The notes under the pieces: model-generated
Databases searched by the model: none
Seen by the model: the letters and a program-made list of their open reading frames with translations, nothing else
What the model was told of the DNA's origin: nothing
Source: Owenweeksia sp965229445
GTDB lineage: Bacteria > Bacteroidota > Bacteroidia > Flavobacteriales > Schleiferiaceae
DNA length: 64,000 bases
NCBI GenBank assembly: GCA_965229445.1
Contig: OZ245876.1
Span: forward strand, 124,001 to 188,000
Direction of reading: 5' to 3'
Translations under genes and position numbers: made by a program
Shown here: positions 54,861 to 64,000 of the stretch, one piece after another
How positions within the stretch are numbered: position 1 is the stretch's first letter
How the letters are laid out: every line of letters starts with the position of its first letter

Positions 54861-54880
54861 GAAGATAAAAGTAGAAGAAG

Positions 54881-55072
54881 ATGGCACATCCTAAGCGCAA
54901 GCAGTCAAAAACAAGAAGAGATAAGCGCAGAACCCATTACAAGGCAGAAGTTCCTACAGTGGCAATTTGCCCCACTACTGGAGAACCTCACTTATACCAT
55001 CGGGCACATTGGTACGAAGGAAAGCTCTATTACAAGGGTAAGGTGGTGATGGAGAAAGAGCAAGCCGTTTGA
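54881..55072 (+). CDS. rpmF: 50S ribosomal protein L32
   Basis: This 63-residue protein begins MAHPKRKQSKTRRDKRRTHY, the L32 signature. The zinc-ribbon region has only one cysteine (AICPTTGEPHLYHRAHW), so it is a zinc-independent (C-minus) form, as is usual in Flavobacteriia. It sits between DUF177 and plsX in the standard order. Confidence 0.97.
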   Translation: MAHPKRKQSKTRRDKRRTHYKAEVPTVAICPTTGEPHLYHRAHWYEGKLYYKGKVVMEKEQAV

Positions 55073-55108
55073 TAGATGGCTATCTATAGCAACGATACTG
55101 CTTATTAA

Positions 55109-56059
55109 ATGGCTGGTATCGGAGTAGATATCATGGGGGGAGATTATGCCCCCCAAGTTGTTTTAGAAGGTTGCGAAAGGGCCTTTGACCGTATGCTGGG
55201 TGATACCCAACTTTATCTTTTTGGTCCAGAAGACTTAATTGCCCATCATTTTTCAGGAGCACCGCCCACGCTTAAAGAGCGCCTCCATATCGTGCATTCA
55301 CCCGAGGCAATCGGAATGGATGAGCAGCCCGTTAAAGCATTGCAAACGAAGCGTGAGTCGAGCATTCTGATCGGCTTAAAACATCTGGCGCAGAAGCAGA
55401 TCAATTGTTTTGCCAGTGCCGGACATTCAGGAGCCATCATGGTGGCGGCAATGCAAACCCTCGGAACCGTTGAAGGCATAGACAGGCCCTGTGCTGCAAC
55501 TGCTTTTCCACAAAAATCAGAGCACCCGCACCTCTTACTGGATGTGGGAATAAACACGGAGGTCAAACCTGAACTTTTGGCTCAGTTTGCCGTGCTGGGA
55601 AGCATATATTCCAGGCTTATTTATCATATAGATAATCCCAGAGTTGGACTCTTAAACACGGGCAGTGAACCCGGAAAAGGAACTGCTTTATATCAGAGTG
55701 CCTTTAAAATCTTGCAAGACTTAAAATCTATTAATTTCATAGGCAACACCGAAGCTAGAGATTTTTATCATGGCATCGCGGATGTTAGTGTTTGTGATGG
55801 CTTCACAGGCAATATCTTTCTCAAACAAGCCGAAGGAATGTACCAGCTGTTAAAAGATCAGGGAATAGAACACCCTTACCTGAATGAATTTAATTATGAA
55901 AATTATGGCGGTACTCCTATCTTGGGACTGAAAGGAAATGTAGTCTTGGGTCATGGAGCGTCATCAGCTCTGGCTATAGAAAATATGATTCTTACTGCAG
56001 AAAAACTGGCGGAAATAAACTTAGCAAAAAATATCGAAACCCTTACCAGCAAATCATGA
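55109..56059 (+). CDS. plsX: phosphate acyltransferase PlsX
   Basis: This 316-residue enzyme makes acyl-phosphate from acyl-ACP for phospholipid synthesis. It begins with GVDIMGGDYAPQVVLEG and has GHSGAIMVAAMQTLGTV, LLNTGSEPGKG and VCDGFTGNIFLKQAEG. The length is normal. It overlaps fabH by four bases (ATGA at 56056). Confidence 0.96.
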   Translation: MAGIGVDIMGGDYAPQVVLEGCERAFDRMLGDTQLYLFGPEDLIAHHFSGAPPTLKERLHIVHSPEAIGMDEQPVKALQTKRESSILIGLKHLAQKQINCFASAGHSGAIMVAAMQTLGTVEGIDRPCAATAFPQKSEHPHLLLDVGINTEVKPELLAQFAVLGSIYSRLIYHIDNPRVGLLNTGSEPGKGTALYQSAFKILQDLKSINFIGNTEARDFYHGIADVSVCDGFTGNIFLKQAEGMYQLLKDQGIEHPYLNEFNYENYGGTPILGLKGNVVLGHGASSALAIENMILTAEKLAEINLAKNIETLTSKS

Positions 56060-57045
56060 GTCCTAAGGCAGCAATTACCGCAGTTGGCGGATATATTCCG
56101 GAATACAGACTGACCAATGAAATCTTGGAGTCTATGGTAGATACCACGGATGAGTGGATTACAACCAGAACGGGAATTAAGGAGCGTCGAATTCTAAAAG
56201 GAGAGGGCTTAGGGAGTTCTTATATGGCAATTAAGGCAGCCCAGGAATTGCTGGAGAAGAAAAATCTGGATCCCGCAGAAATAGATATGGTGATAGTGAG
56301 CACTGCCACACCGGATATGCCCGTTGCGGCGACTTCCACTTATGTGGCTACAGAAATTGGTGCGGTAAATGCCTTTGGTTTTGACCTGATGGCTGCATGT
56401 TCAGGATTTCTGTATGCTCTGGCCACCGCTTCCCAGTTTATTGAAACCGGCAAGTACAAAAAGGTGTTGGTGATTGGTTCAGACAAGATGTCGAGCATCA
56501 TTGATTACACCGACAGGACTACTTGTGTAATTTTTGGTGATGGTGCGGGAGCTGTGCTGCTTGAACCCAATGAAGAGTATGGTTTGCAAGATTCCATTCT
56601 TAGAAGTGATGGAAAGGGCAGGGAGTTTCTTTACATTAAGGCCGGCGGCTCCATGTATCCACCAAATGAAGAGACGGTAGCTGCCAAGGAACATTTTGTG
56701 CATCAGGAAGGTCAGCAGGTTTTTAAGTTTGCGGTTACCAATATGGCTGATGTTTGTGCGGAGATTATGGAAAGGAATAATCTGGTATCTGATGATATCC
56801 GATTTTTGGTTCCCCATCAGGCTAATCTCAGAATAATTAATGCGGCTGCTCGCAGAATGGGTATTGAGGACGATAGAGTGATGCTCAATATTCAGAAATA
56901 CGGCAACACAACCAATGGCACCTTACCGCTTTGTCTTTGGAATTATGAAGATCAGCTCAAAGCAGGTGATAATCTAATATTTGCGGCTTTTGGAGGAGGG
57001 TTTACCTGGGGCTCACTATATTTAACCTGGGCCTATAACCCTTAA
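56056..57045 (+). CDS. fabH: 3-oxoacyl-ACP synthase III (housekeeping)
   Basis: This 329-residue enzyme starts fatty-acid elongation. Catalytic residues are Cys115 in AACSGFLYAL, His254 in VPHQANLRI and Asn284 in YGNTTNGTLPL. VDTTDEWITTRTGIKERR near the N-terminus is typical. It is the classical cluster copy, in contrast to the stand-alone relative at 11115-12182. In this phylum it probably prefers branched-chain acyl-CoA primers made from the fused dehydrogenase E1 product. Confidence 0.96.
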   Translation: MSPKAAITAVGGYIPEYRLTNEILESMVDTTDEWITTRTGIKERRILKGEGLGSSYMAIKAAQELLEKKNLDPAEIDMVIVSTATPDMPVAATSTYVATEIGAVNAFGFDLMAACSGFLYALATASQFIETGKYKKVLVIGSDKMSSIIDYTDRTTCVIFGDGAGAVLLEPNEEYGLQDSILRSDGKGREFLYIKAGGSMYPPNEETVAAKEHFVHQEGQQVFKFAVTNMADVCAEIMERNNLVSDDIRFLVPHQANLRIINAAARRMGIEDDRVMLNIQKYGNTTNGTLPLCLWNYEDQLKAGDNLIFAAFGGGFTWGSLYLTWAYNP

Positions 57046-57099
57046 TATTAGCAACTCCTTATTATTTTCGTTTATTGTAACGTCTAAAATCCGATCCAC

Positions 57100-57603
57100 A
57101 TGGACCTGAAAGAAATTCAAAACCTAATAAAATTTGTAGCTCGTTCCGGTGCTGCTGAGGTGAATCTTGAAACTGAAGATTTCAAAATTGTCATTAAGAC
57201 CGAGGGCGCTGTAAAGTCTGAAGGCGCAGTTCAACAAGTGATATCAGTCCCTCAACCTTCTGCTCCCGCTGCAGTTGCGGCTCCAGCTCAAGCGGCAAGT
57301 CCGGCCTCAGCCCCTGAAGCTCCGGCGGCTGGTGCCTCGGCACCTGCGGAGGATGATTCAAACCTGGTGACCATCAAATCACCCATGATTGGCACCTTTT
57401 ATCGTCGCCCTTCTCCTGATAAAGACATTTTTGTGAATGTAGGTGACGAAGTTTCTCAAGGCTCAGTAGTTTGTATTATTGAGGCCATGAAGCTGTTTAA
57501 TGAGATTGAAAGTGAGGTGAGCGGAAAAATTGTTAAAGTTTTGGTAGACGATCAGAGTCCAGTGGAATATGATCAGCCTCTGTTTCTTGTAGATCCGTCC
57601 TAG
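57100..57603 (+). CDS. accB: biotin carboxyl carrier protein of acetyl-CoA carboxylase
   Basis: This 167-residue protein has an N-terminal helical domain (MDLKEIQNLIKFVARSGAAE), an Ala/Pro-rich flexible linker (about 60-95), and a biotinyl domain. The biotinylated lysine lies in EAMKLFNEIESE. The protein carries the carboxyl group between AccC and AccAD. The gene precedes accC by 26 nt. Confidence 0.97.
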   Translation: MDLKEIQNLIKFVARSGAAEVNLETEDFKIVIKTEGAVKSEGAVQQVISVPQPSAPAAVAAPAQAASPASAPEAPAAGASAPAEDDSNLVTIKSPMIGTFYRRPSPDKDIFVNVGDEVSQGSVVCIIEAMKLFNEIESEVSGKIVKVLVDDQSPVEYDQPLFLVDPS

Positions 57604-57629
57604 TTCAGTAGCCACTAAATTTTAAGGGT

Positions 57630-58970
57630 ATGTTTAAGAAGATACTTGTAGCAAATCGTGGGGAAATTGCGCTGCGCGTAATTCGTACCTGTAAAGAGAT
57701 GGGCATCAAAACGGTTGCGGTATATAGTACCGCAGACAAAGAGAGTTTACATGTAAGGTTCGCGGATGAAGCCGTCTGTATAGGGCCACCTGCCGGAACG
57801 GACTCCTATCTCAATATTCCAAATATTATTGCTGCTGCAGAAATCACAAATGCGGATGCGGTTCATCCGGGCTATGGATTTCTGTCGGAAAACGCTCGGT
57901 TCTCCAGAATTTGCAGTGAAAATGGCATTAAGTTTATTGGTCCATCACCCGAAATGATTGACAGGATGGGTGATAAGGCCACCGCCAAGGCCACCATGAA
58001 GAAAGCCGGTGTTCCTACAATTCCTGGTTCAGAAGGTTTACTTGATTCTTATGAAGAGGCGGAATCATTGGCGGAAGAAATCGGCTATCCGGTTATCCTA
58101 AAGGCTACTGCCGGTGGTGGGGGTAAAGGAATGCGTGCGGTTTGGAAGAAGGCCGATTTGCATAAAGCCTGGGATAGTGCCCGTCAGGAATCTGCCGCAG
58201 CATTCGGCAATGACGGGATGTATATGGAGAAACTTATCCAGGAACCGCGTCATATTGAAATTCAGGTGGTCGGCGATGCCAATGGTAAAGCTTGTCACCT
58301 ATCGGAAAGAGATTGCTCCATTCAGCGTCGTCATCAGAAACTGACGGAAGAAACGCCCTCTCCTTTTATGACCAAGGAGCTGAGAACAAGAATGGGTAAA
58401 GCGGCCGTGAAAGCTGCTGAATACATTAAGTACGAGGGTGCGGGAACGGTGGAGTTTTTGGTCGATAAAGACCGAAATTTCTATTTCATGGAAATGAACA
58501 CCAGAATTCAAGTGGAGCATCCAATAACCGAGCAGGTTATTGATTACGATTTGATTCGTGAACAAATTAAGGTGGCTGCCGGGGTACCAGTTTCCGGTAA
58601 GAATTACGAGCCTCAGTTGCATTCTATCGAGTGTAGAATTAACGCCGAAGATCCGTATAATGATTTTCGCCCTTCACCGGGAAGAATCACCTCCTTCCAC
58701 GCTCCTGGTGGCCATGGAATCAGACTGGATACTCACGTGTATGCAGATTATGTCATTCCCCCTTACTATGACTCTATGATAGCTAAACTGATCACCACCG
58801 CTCAGACTAGAGATGAGGCGATTGACAAAATGAGAAGAGCACTGGAGGAGTTTGTAATTGAGGGGATTAAAACTACTATTCCATTCCACCGCCAACTAAT
58901 GGAGCACCCCGATTATTTGGCGGGTAATTATACCACCAAGTTTATGGAAGACTTCGAGTTGAATGCCTAG
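57630..58970 (+). CDS. accC: acetyl-CoA carboxylase, biotin carboxylase subunit
   Basis: This 446-residue ATP-grasp enzyme carboxylates the biotin on AccB. It begins MFKKILVANRGEIALRVIRT. The glycine-rich ATP loop is KATAGGGGKGMR, followed by EKLIQEPRHIEIQVVGD, the conserved Cys region SERDCSIQRRHQK, and the active-site EMNTRIQVEHPITE. Last gene of the cluster, followed by a bidirectional terminator. Confidence 0.97.
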   Translation: MFKKILVANRGEIALRVIRTCKEMGIKTVAVYSTADKESLHVRFADEAVCIGPPAGTDSYLNIPNIIAAAEITNADAVHPGYGFLSENARFSRICSENGIKFIGPSPEMIDRMGDKATAKATMKKAGVPTIPGSEGLLDSYEEAESLAEEIGYPVILKATAGGGGKGMRAVWKKADLHKAWDSARQESAAAFGNDGMYMEKLIQEPRHIEIQVVGDANGKACHLSERDCSIQRRHQKLTEETPSPFMTKELRTRMGKAAVKAAEYIKYEGAGTVEFLVDKDRNFYFMEMNTRIQVEHPITEQVIDYDLIREQIKVAAGVPVSGKNYEPQLHSIECRINAEDPYNDFRPSPGRITSFHAPGGHGIRLDTHVYADYVIPPYYDSMIAKLITTAQTRDEAIDKMRRALEEFVIEGIKTTIPFHRQLMEHPDYLAGNYTTKFMEDFELNA

Positions 58971-58989
58971 GAAAGAACGATAATGATGT

Positions 58990-59018
58990 AAACGGCTGCC
59001 TGAGGCAGCCGTTTTTTT
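58990..59018. terminator. rho-independent terminator between accC and convergent cargo gene
   Basis: AACGGCTGCC and GGCAGCCGTT form a 10-bp perfect stem with a TGA loop, followed by at least five T residues on the plus strand. It lies between two convergent stop codons and may serve both. Confidence 0.92.
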
Positions 59019-59026
59019 ATACCCGA

Positions 59027-61321
59027 TTAATTCTTAATGATATTTACCTGGCCTTTCACACTAGTGGCCTGCCCGGTTAAATCATCTGCCAACTGTACCA
59101 CATAATAGTAAACTCCGTCGGAAAGAGGTTCCTCAGTTTTTAAATCCCGGCCATCCCAATACAAGGTTTCATTTTCCCCTCTGTCTTTAACCGTACTGGC
59201 TTTATGGACCTCCAACCCCCATCGATTGTAAACCACAATGCTGGCACTGGTATATCCGGTGGTTCCACTCACGTAAAAGAGATCATTTATGTTATCACCA
59301 TTTGGGGAGAATACATTTGGAACTTCGGCATCTCCTATTATATCCGGATCATTTCTGAACCAAAGTTCCAAATACACCCAATTAGACTCTGAAGTATGTA
59401 CATTCTGCGGATCATGAGGGTCTATGGCTTCTACCTTAAAAGCATAGATGCCATCATCTGATTCGGTAAAGGGATGGGGTATTGACCAATTATATCCCAA
59501 TAAACCAGTATCCGGTCCTGCGATAGGCTGCCAATCATGCGTGGCATTACTGCTATCTAGCTTGGCCATAAATAGCTGATATTCAGGTGAATCCCATCCG
59601 TCAAAATTTGTCCAGTTAAAGCGATAAGAACTACTATCCGAAAAAATCTGCTGTGATAATAGAATACTATTTACTGACTTGGAAGGAGGAAGATGGTCAT
59701 AATTCTGCACTAGTTGTACCTTATAGCTATAGGAAGAATGATCAAGATCGAACATGCTTAAAGAGCTATCCACATATTGCCTGGCAAATAAATGTACCGG
59801 ATCATCCAGGCTTTCCAGCAAGTAATAATCAGGATCTCCCGCCTTGGCTCGCAGGATATTCCAGCTGTTAAATAGTTCTTCATTGTGGATGGTATATGTA
59901 TTGGGATTAATGGACCAGCTAAGTTCAATAGCCTGGTCAAAGTTCACGGTGACATTTTCCAGCTTATATTCTATACTTGGGCAATTATCTACCTGAACGA
60001 GGGCAGAAAAGAACTCTTTAACGCCGAAGCCACATTCGTTCTCTATGGTGTTGCCGTCATTGCCTTTTTTAATCTGAAGCAAATAATTACCATTAACATC
60101 CAGTGGTTTGTGTAGAACTAAGCTCACTTCATCGGTTAAGAGAGTTTGTTTGCAATTATTTATGACTCCAACTATGGGGCGGCTAACTCCATCAGGTCCG
60201 ATCAGTCGGAAGTCAGATCCATCAGGGGAAATAGAGCTACACTTTAGGTTTCCATTTACTTTTAGCGTAAGTAGGGTGTCAAAACAATCATAACCCATAT
60301 AGTCAATAGCGGCAAAGCCTCCTGAAAAATCGGCCATGGAATCAACCTTAAAGATGTTTAAAAGGCTATCTCCGTCGAGAATAATGGTTCCGCTGGTTAC
60401 GTTGCCCACCGTATTGCCTTGAGTGATACTAATGCCTGTGGTGGCAATAGGATTACAACTGGCCAGGACGGGAATCTGCATTTCTCTTATGGCCGTGCCA
60501 ATTAATAAATCAAGCTGAGATACCGTGTCAAACCGATACTCTTTCACTACAATTTTAATCACATCCACTTCCGGCTGGGTGGGAGTAAAGGTGAACACAC
60601 CGGAATATGGGTTTAGATTAAAGCCATTAGCTGTGGTCATTGGTTGTTGCGTACTAAACCCGGCGGCCCATGGAATGGGAACATTAAGGTTATCCCATGG
60701 CTGGGCGAGTGTGTAGTAAAGCGAATCTTGGTCAGGTTCTGAAGCCGCTTGTGACCAGGTGAAAGCTTGGCCTACACAGAAGAATTTTGCCCCTGGATTA
60801 AGAAATTCTGGAGAAGTATTAGGCCCCAGAGTATTGTTCAGCCGCGAATCTAAGTAGATATAGCTCGAACCAGGATTCTGTAAGTTGGTGATATTGGCAT
60901 TGCGGCAACAACTACGCCAGGAAAAGATGTAGTCTGCGCATTTTCCGGGCAATACGGTACAATTAGAATAGATGTACTCCTCTATCTTACCCTGAGCGTA
61001 GCCAGGGTCGCTTTGATCAATGCAATTGGTATCGCCCCGTGGAGTTTGCCCCTGGACAACACCCGGAGCAAATGGTAGATTTAAATTGGAAGAGCCATAA
61101 CAGCTGGATGAAATACTTATGGTTTGAGTGTTGCCCGGGTTTACCCCCTGTTCACGACGGTATAGCACTAAGGTTATGCAATACTGATACGGGACACCGG
61201 TTGAATCACCGACATATTCATAGGTGATGCTTCCACCGGCCAAATGTGAGGCTTGAGTCTCAGTTGGATTTAAAAGAAACAGGCAGGTAACCAATAGGAT
61301 AAGTGGGATGGAATTTTTCAT
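59027..61321 (-). CDS. T9SS type B (CHU_C) cargo protein, tandem paralogue 1
   Basis: This 764-residue secreted protein has a signal peptide ending in TETQA; the mature chain would start SHLAGGSITYEYVGD. The N-terminal ~290 residues contain CADYIFSWRSCCRN and PGAKFFCVGQAFTWSQAASE. A central beta-rich region has cysteine-containing segments such as NECGFGVKEFF. Two Fn3-like domains (about 450-670) precede the type B sorting domain: EVPNVFSPNGDNINDLFYV, IVVYNRWGLEVHK and WDGRDLKTEEPLSDGVYYYV. It is a close paralogue of the next gene along its whole length. Its role at the surface is unknown. Confidence 0.9.
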   Translation of the reverse strand: MKNSIPLILLVTCLFLLNPTETQASHLAGGSITYEYVGDSTGVPYQYCITLVLYRREQGVNPGNTQTISISSSCYGSSNLNLPFAPGVVQGQTPRGDTNCIDQSDPGYAQGKIEEYIYSNCTVLPGKCADYIFSWRSCCRNANITNLQNPGSSYIYLDSRLNNTLGPNTSPEFLNPGAKFFCVGQAFTWSQAASEPDQDSLYYTLAQPWDNLNVPIPWAAGFSTQQPMTTANGFNLNPYSGVFTFTPTQPEVDVIKIVVKEYRFDTVSQLDLLIGTAIREMQIPVLASCNPIATTGISITQGNTVGNVTSGTIILDGDSLLNIFKVDSMADFSGGFAAIDYMGYDCFDTLLTLKVNGNLKCSSISPDGSDFRLIGPDGVSRPIVGVINNCKQTLLTDEVSLVLHKPLDVNGNYLLQIKKGNDGNTIENECGFGVKEFFSALVQVDNCPSIEYKLENVTVNFDQAIELSWSINPNTYTIHNEELFNSWNILRAKAGDPDYYLLESLDDPVHLFARQYVDSSLSMFDLDHSSYSYKVQLVQNYDHLPPSKSVNSILLSQQIFSDSSSYRFNWTNFDGWDSPEYQLFMAKLDSSNATHDWQPIAGPDTGLLGYNWSIPHPFTESDDGIYAFKVEAIDPHDPQNVHTSESNWVYLELWFRNDPDIIGDAEVPNVFSPNGDNINDLFYVSGTTGYTSASIVVYNRWGLEVHKASTVKDRGENETLYWDGRDLKTEEPLSDGVYYYVVQLADDLTGQATSVKGQVNIIKN

Positions 61322-61545
61322 GTCTTTGGTTCTTGATGGAATTATGTTGCTTGAAGTTATCGCATCAATGCACCAAAGTGCTAGCTCATTTTTTGGCTAA
61401 GCTTTATCAGCTAGGTAAAGCGCCTTACCATCTGATTTACGCCAAAAGTTCAAAGCTAGTTGGGCCTCCCGGAAGGCAACTCAGCTATTTTATGCTTTGT
61501 GTGATGAGTTTTCGATATCAGTAAAAAAGAAAAGTGTTCGATAAA

Positions 61546-61575
61546 TAAAAAGGCTACCCGAGGGCAGCCTTTTTA
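61546..61575 (-). terminator. rho-independent terminator of the upstream cargo gene
   Basis: On the minus strand AAAAAGGCTGCCC and GGGTAGCCTTTTT pair with one G-T wobble and a 2-nt loop, and the T-rich run continues. It lies 25 nt past the stop of the gene at 61600. Confidence 0.85.
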
Positions 61576-61599
61576 GTCTTATTACTGAAAAATATTCGC

Positions 61600-63930
61600 T
61601 TAGTTTTTCATAATATGAATCTGCCCATTCAGGTTTCTTGGCTCACCGTTTGCAGCATATGCATACAGGACGAAGTAATAGACACCGTCTCCAAGAACCT
61701 CGCCAGAATTAGCGTCTGTGCCATCCCAGAAGAGGCCCTCTGATAATGAAACGTCTCTCCCTTGCTCGGTGCTGGAATGCACCCGCTTGCCCCAACGGTT
61801 AAACACTTCAATGGAGGCGGAGGTATAACCTGAAAGGCCTCCAACGTGAAAGATGTCGTTAATGCCGTCGCCATTAGGTGAGAATACATTAGGTACAAAT
61901 ATTGAATCGGGAGGAGGAGGTGGCACTACCGGATCATATGGTATGTCTACATAAACCCAATTCGATTGTGAAATAAAGGAATTGCCTGGATTCATGGCAT
62001 CTGAAGCCTCAACCTTAAACACATAAAGACCACTATTTGCTTCCGTTACCGGATCTGGAATCATCCATTCATCTTTAAAGAAGTTACTGTCTGGTCCCTT
62101 GCCAAAAGCTTCCCAAACCTGCACCGGTAAGGTGGTATCTACCTTTGCCTTGTACATTTGATAGCTAGGTGCTGGCCAACCATTGTAATACGTCCACTCA
62201 AAGTTTATAGCCGAACTATCAGGGCTCAGGGTATCCTGAAGGAGAATAGTCCTCACATTTCTGGTTGGAGGCTTAAAGTCGAAGTTTTGCACCAGCTGCA
62301 CTATATAGCGATAGTGAGACTGATCAAGATTGTACATCTCTAAAGAAGTATCCACATAACTGCGTCGCGTAACATCGCCAGGACCATTGAGGTTGGCAAT
62401 AGGATAAAACTGTGGGTTATCCGCATTGGAGCGCATGATAGTCCACTCGGTAAACAGCTTATCTGTTTCAGGCGTAATCGACTGAGGATCAACGTACCAA
62501 TCCAATTTTACCACCTGATCAAACTCCACACTTACGTTTTGTAAGTCGTATTTAAGTTTAGGACAATTGGCTACGCGAATAATGATGGTAAAGAATTCCT
62601 TCACCCCATAACCGCACTCATTTTCAATAGTATTTCCATCCGTTCCCGCTTTGATTTGTAGGAGGTAATCCCCATTTACATCCAAAGGTTTGTGTAGGAA
62701 AAGATCAACTTCATCGGTGAGTAGGGTGGATTTGCAGTTGTTGTTGATACCGATAATGGGTCTTGCAATAGAATCCGGACCAATAAGTCGAAAGTCAGTA
62801 CCATCCGGCGATATCGATGAACATTTCAAATCGCCATTCACCTTAACCTTGACTACCGAATCAAAGCATTCATAACCTATAATATCTATTTCCGTATTTC
62901 CTCCGCCGTAGTCTGCAATGGAGTCAATACCAAAGGTGGCAATCAGGCTATCGCCATTCATTACTTTTCGTTCACTGGTAACACCTCCCGTGGTCACTCC
63001 TTGACTAATATTCACACCCGTGGATGCGATGGGGTTACAAGTACTGAGGATAGGAATCTGCATCTCTCGAATAGCCGTTCCCACCAAAAGCCAACTAAAA
63101 AATACCGTATCAAATCGATACTCTTCTACTACAATCTTGATCACATCAACCTCTGCCTGCGTGGGGGTAAATACAAAAACCCCTGTAGCTGGATTAAAGT
63201 TAAATCCGTTGGCGGTAGTCATAGGTTGTTGAGTGCTGTATCCTGGCGCCCATGGAATGGGAGCGTTTTGGGCGCTCCATGGTTGAGCCAGGGTGAAGAC
63301 CATAGAATCCTGATCGGGTTCAGTTGCTGCTTGAGACCAGGTAAAAGGCTGACCAACGCAGAAAAACTTCGCTCCGGGATTTAGGAAGCTGGGGGATGTG
63401 TTTGGACCGAGCGTATTATTGAGTTTGGATTCAAGATAGAGTGAAGGGTAGGTAGCCAGGTTGGTAATATTGCTATTTCGGCAGCAGAGATCCCATGAAA
63501 AAGTATAATCTGCACATTTCCCCGGTAGAACTATGCACGCGCGATACCGATATTCCTCAATTCGGCCATCGTTGTATCCCGGGTCTGCCTGATCTATACA
63601 GTTGGTGTCACCTCGAGGTGTACCACCTTGAGTATAGGTTCCCAATCCTTGTTGGGTGTACCAGGAATTGTATAGTGCCTGAGTAACTGTTACGCTGCTG
63701 GAACCAAAACAACTGGAATTAATATCAATTGGATAAGAGGCTGCCAGACTAATTCCGAGCTCTCTTCTATATAAAACCAGAGTGATACAGTAGTTATAGG
63801 GTATACCAGTTGAGTCACCTATATACTCATAGGTAATACTTCCTCCAGCGGTGTGCGAAGCTTTGGCTTCCTGCATCCCAAACAGGAAAAGAGCAAAGAC
63901 TCCCAGGGTACTCAGTATAATTCTTTTCAT
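61600..63930 (-). CDS. T9SS type B (CHU_C) cargo protein, tandem paralogue 2
   Basis: This 776-residue protein mirrors the neighbouring paralogue: a signal peptide ending QEAKA, mature start SHTAGGSITYEYIGD, then CADYTFSWDLCCRN, PGAKFFCVGQPFTWSQAATE, NECGYGVKEFF and Fn3-like domains. A proline-rich linker (VVPPPPPDS) precedes the sorting domain with FVPNVFSPNGDGINDIFHV, IEVFNRWGKRVH and WDGTDANSGEVLGDGVYYFV. Each paralogue has its own terminator, so they are probably separate transcription units. The duplication looks local. Confidence 0.9.
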   Translation of the reverse strand: MKRIILSTLGVFALFLFGMQEAKASHTAGGSITYEYIGDSTGIPYNYCITLVLYRRELGISLAASYPIDINSSCFGSSSVTVTQALYNSWYTQQGLGTYTQGGTPRGDTNCIDQADPGYNDGRIEEYRYRACIVLPGKCADYTFSWDLCCRNSNITNLATYPSLYLESKLNNTLGPNTSPSFLNPGAKFFCVGQPFTWSQAATEPDQDSMVFTLAQPWSAQNAPIPWAPGYSTQQPMTTANGFNFNPATGVFVFTPTQAEVDVIKIVVEEYRFDTVFFSWLLVGTAIREMQIPILSTCNPIASTGVNISQGVTTGGVTSERKVMNGDSLIATFGIDSIADYGGGNTEIDIIGYECFDSVVKVKVNGDLKCSSISPDGTDFRLIGPDSIARPIIGINNNCKSTLLTDEVDLFLHKPLDVNGDYLLQIKAGTDGNTIENECGYGVKEFFTIIIRVANCPKLKYDLQNVSVEFDQVVKLDWYVDPQSITPETDKLFTEWTIMRSNADNPQFYPIANLNGPGDVTRRSYVDTSLEMYNLDQSHYRYIVQLVQNFDFKPPTRNVRTILLQDTLSPDSSAINFEWTYYNGWPAPSYQMYKAKVDTTLPVQVWEAFGKGPDSNFFKDEWMIPDPVTEANSGLYVFKVEASDAMNPGNSFISQSNWVYVDIPYDPVVPPPPPDSIFVPNVFSPNGDGINDIFHVGGLSGYTSASIEVFNRWGKRVHSSTEQGRDVSLSEGLFWDGTDANSGEVLGDGVYYFVLYAYAANGEPRNLNGQIHIMKN

Positions 63931-64000
63931 AATCTGCGGTTTAGTCTACTACGGTCTAAATTAAGCGGCTTAAAATTAGATGATTGACAGATAACAACAA

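Noticed and set aside
1..64000. tRNA, rRNA, CRISPR array, insertion sequence or prophage
   Set aside because: I saw no regularly spaced repeats, transposase or phage proteins, and no tRNA-like cloverleaf in the intergenic gaps. A tRNAscan and IS search would settle this.

Overview
The window looks like chromosomal DNA from a member of the Bacteroidota, most likely the class Flavobacteriia. Several signs agree. Five large secreted proteins carry type IX secretion (T9SS) C-terminal sorting domains, one type A and four type B (CHU_C, gliding-motility-associated). Many families are typical of the phylum: DUF3078, DUF4625, LruC/DUF4842, fused E1 alpha/beta dehydrogenase, and MutS2 without Smr. Promoter boxes fit the Bacteroidetes -7 consensus TAnnTTTG, Shine-Dalgarno sequences are rare, and ribosomal protein L32 is of the cysteine-poor CPTTGE...HLYHRAHW type. 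I cannot name a genus. I saw no tRNA, rRNA, CRISPR array, insertion sequence or prophage.

Layout. 1-7160: 3' part of a giant repeat-rich T9SS adhesin, closed by a strong terminator. 7284-11114: a prolyl-oligopeptidase-like lipoprotein, a gene-poor stretch with two copies of a 33-nt perfect palindrome, and a two-domain fasciclin lipoprotein. 11115-15000: a stand-alone FabH facing a tightly coupled three-gene operon made of an arylsulfotransferase-like beta-propeller protein, a 47-residue membrane protein, and a membrane-anchored PAPS-type sulfotransferase. 15137-20720: a methyltransferase, a DUF4625 lipoprotein, PaaZ and a crotonase-fold enzyme (CoA-ester catabolism), and a DUF3078 outer-membrane protein. 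20728-25077: a type B cargo protein coupled to DUF2461, divergent from a fused branched-chain 2-oxoacid dehydrogenase E1. 25078-31642: a small uncertain ORF, a YkuK-like RNase H-fold protein, a spermidine-synthase-like protein, an M28 peptidase coupled to a DUF819 transporter, and MutS2. 31859-33722: a small lipoprotein and an LruC protein. 33772-39931: lysS, an outer-membrane barrel, and asnS-rpoN-PAP2-like. 40068-46646: a TetR/TolC/adaptor/RND efflux operon. 46750-51658: a compact DXS with an apparently leaderless GTG start, and a type B cargo gene followed at 1 nt by ribE. 51805-58970: pepA-pdxA, then the classical DUF177-rpmF-plsX-fabH-accB-accC fatty-acid cluster. 59027-63930: two tandem paralogous type B cargo genes.

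How the genes work together. Housekeeping functions (translation, lipid synthesis, isoprenoid, riboflavin and pyridoxal phosphate supply) are interleaved with envelope functions (T9SS cargo, lipoproteins, efflux, outer-membrane barrels). Several cargo genes are translationally coupled to unrelated metabolic genes. Convergent genes often overlap by exactly four bases at their stop codons. The least explained items are the sulfation operon with its tiny membrane protein, a 21-nt element that sits next to terminator-like hairpins at two distant sites, the palindrome-bounded non-coding region at 9.46-9.76 kb, and a possible small or truncated gene at 25.07-25.24 kb.
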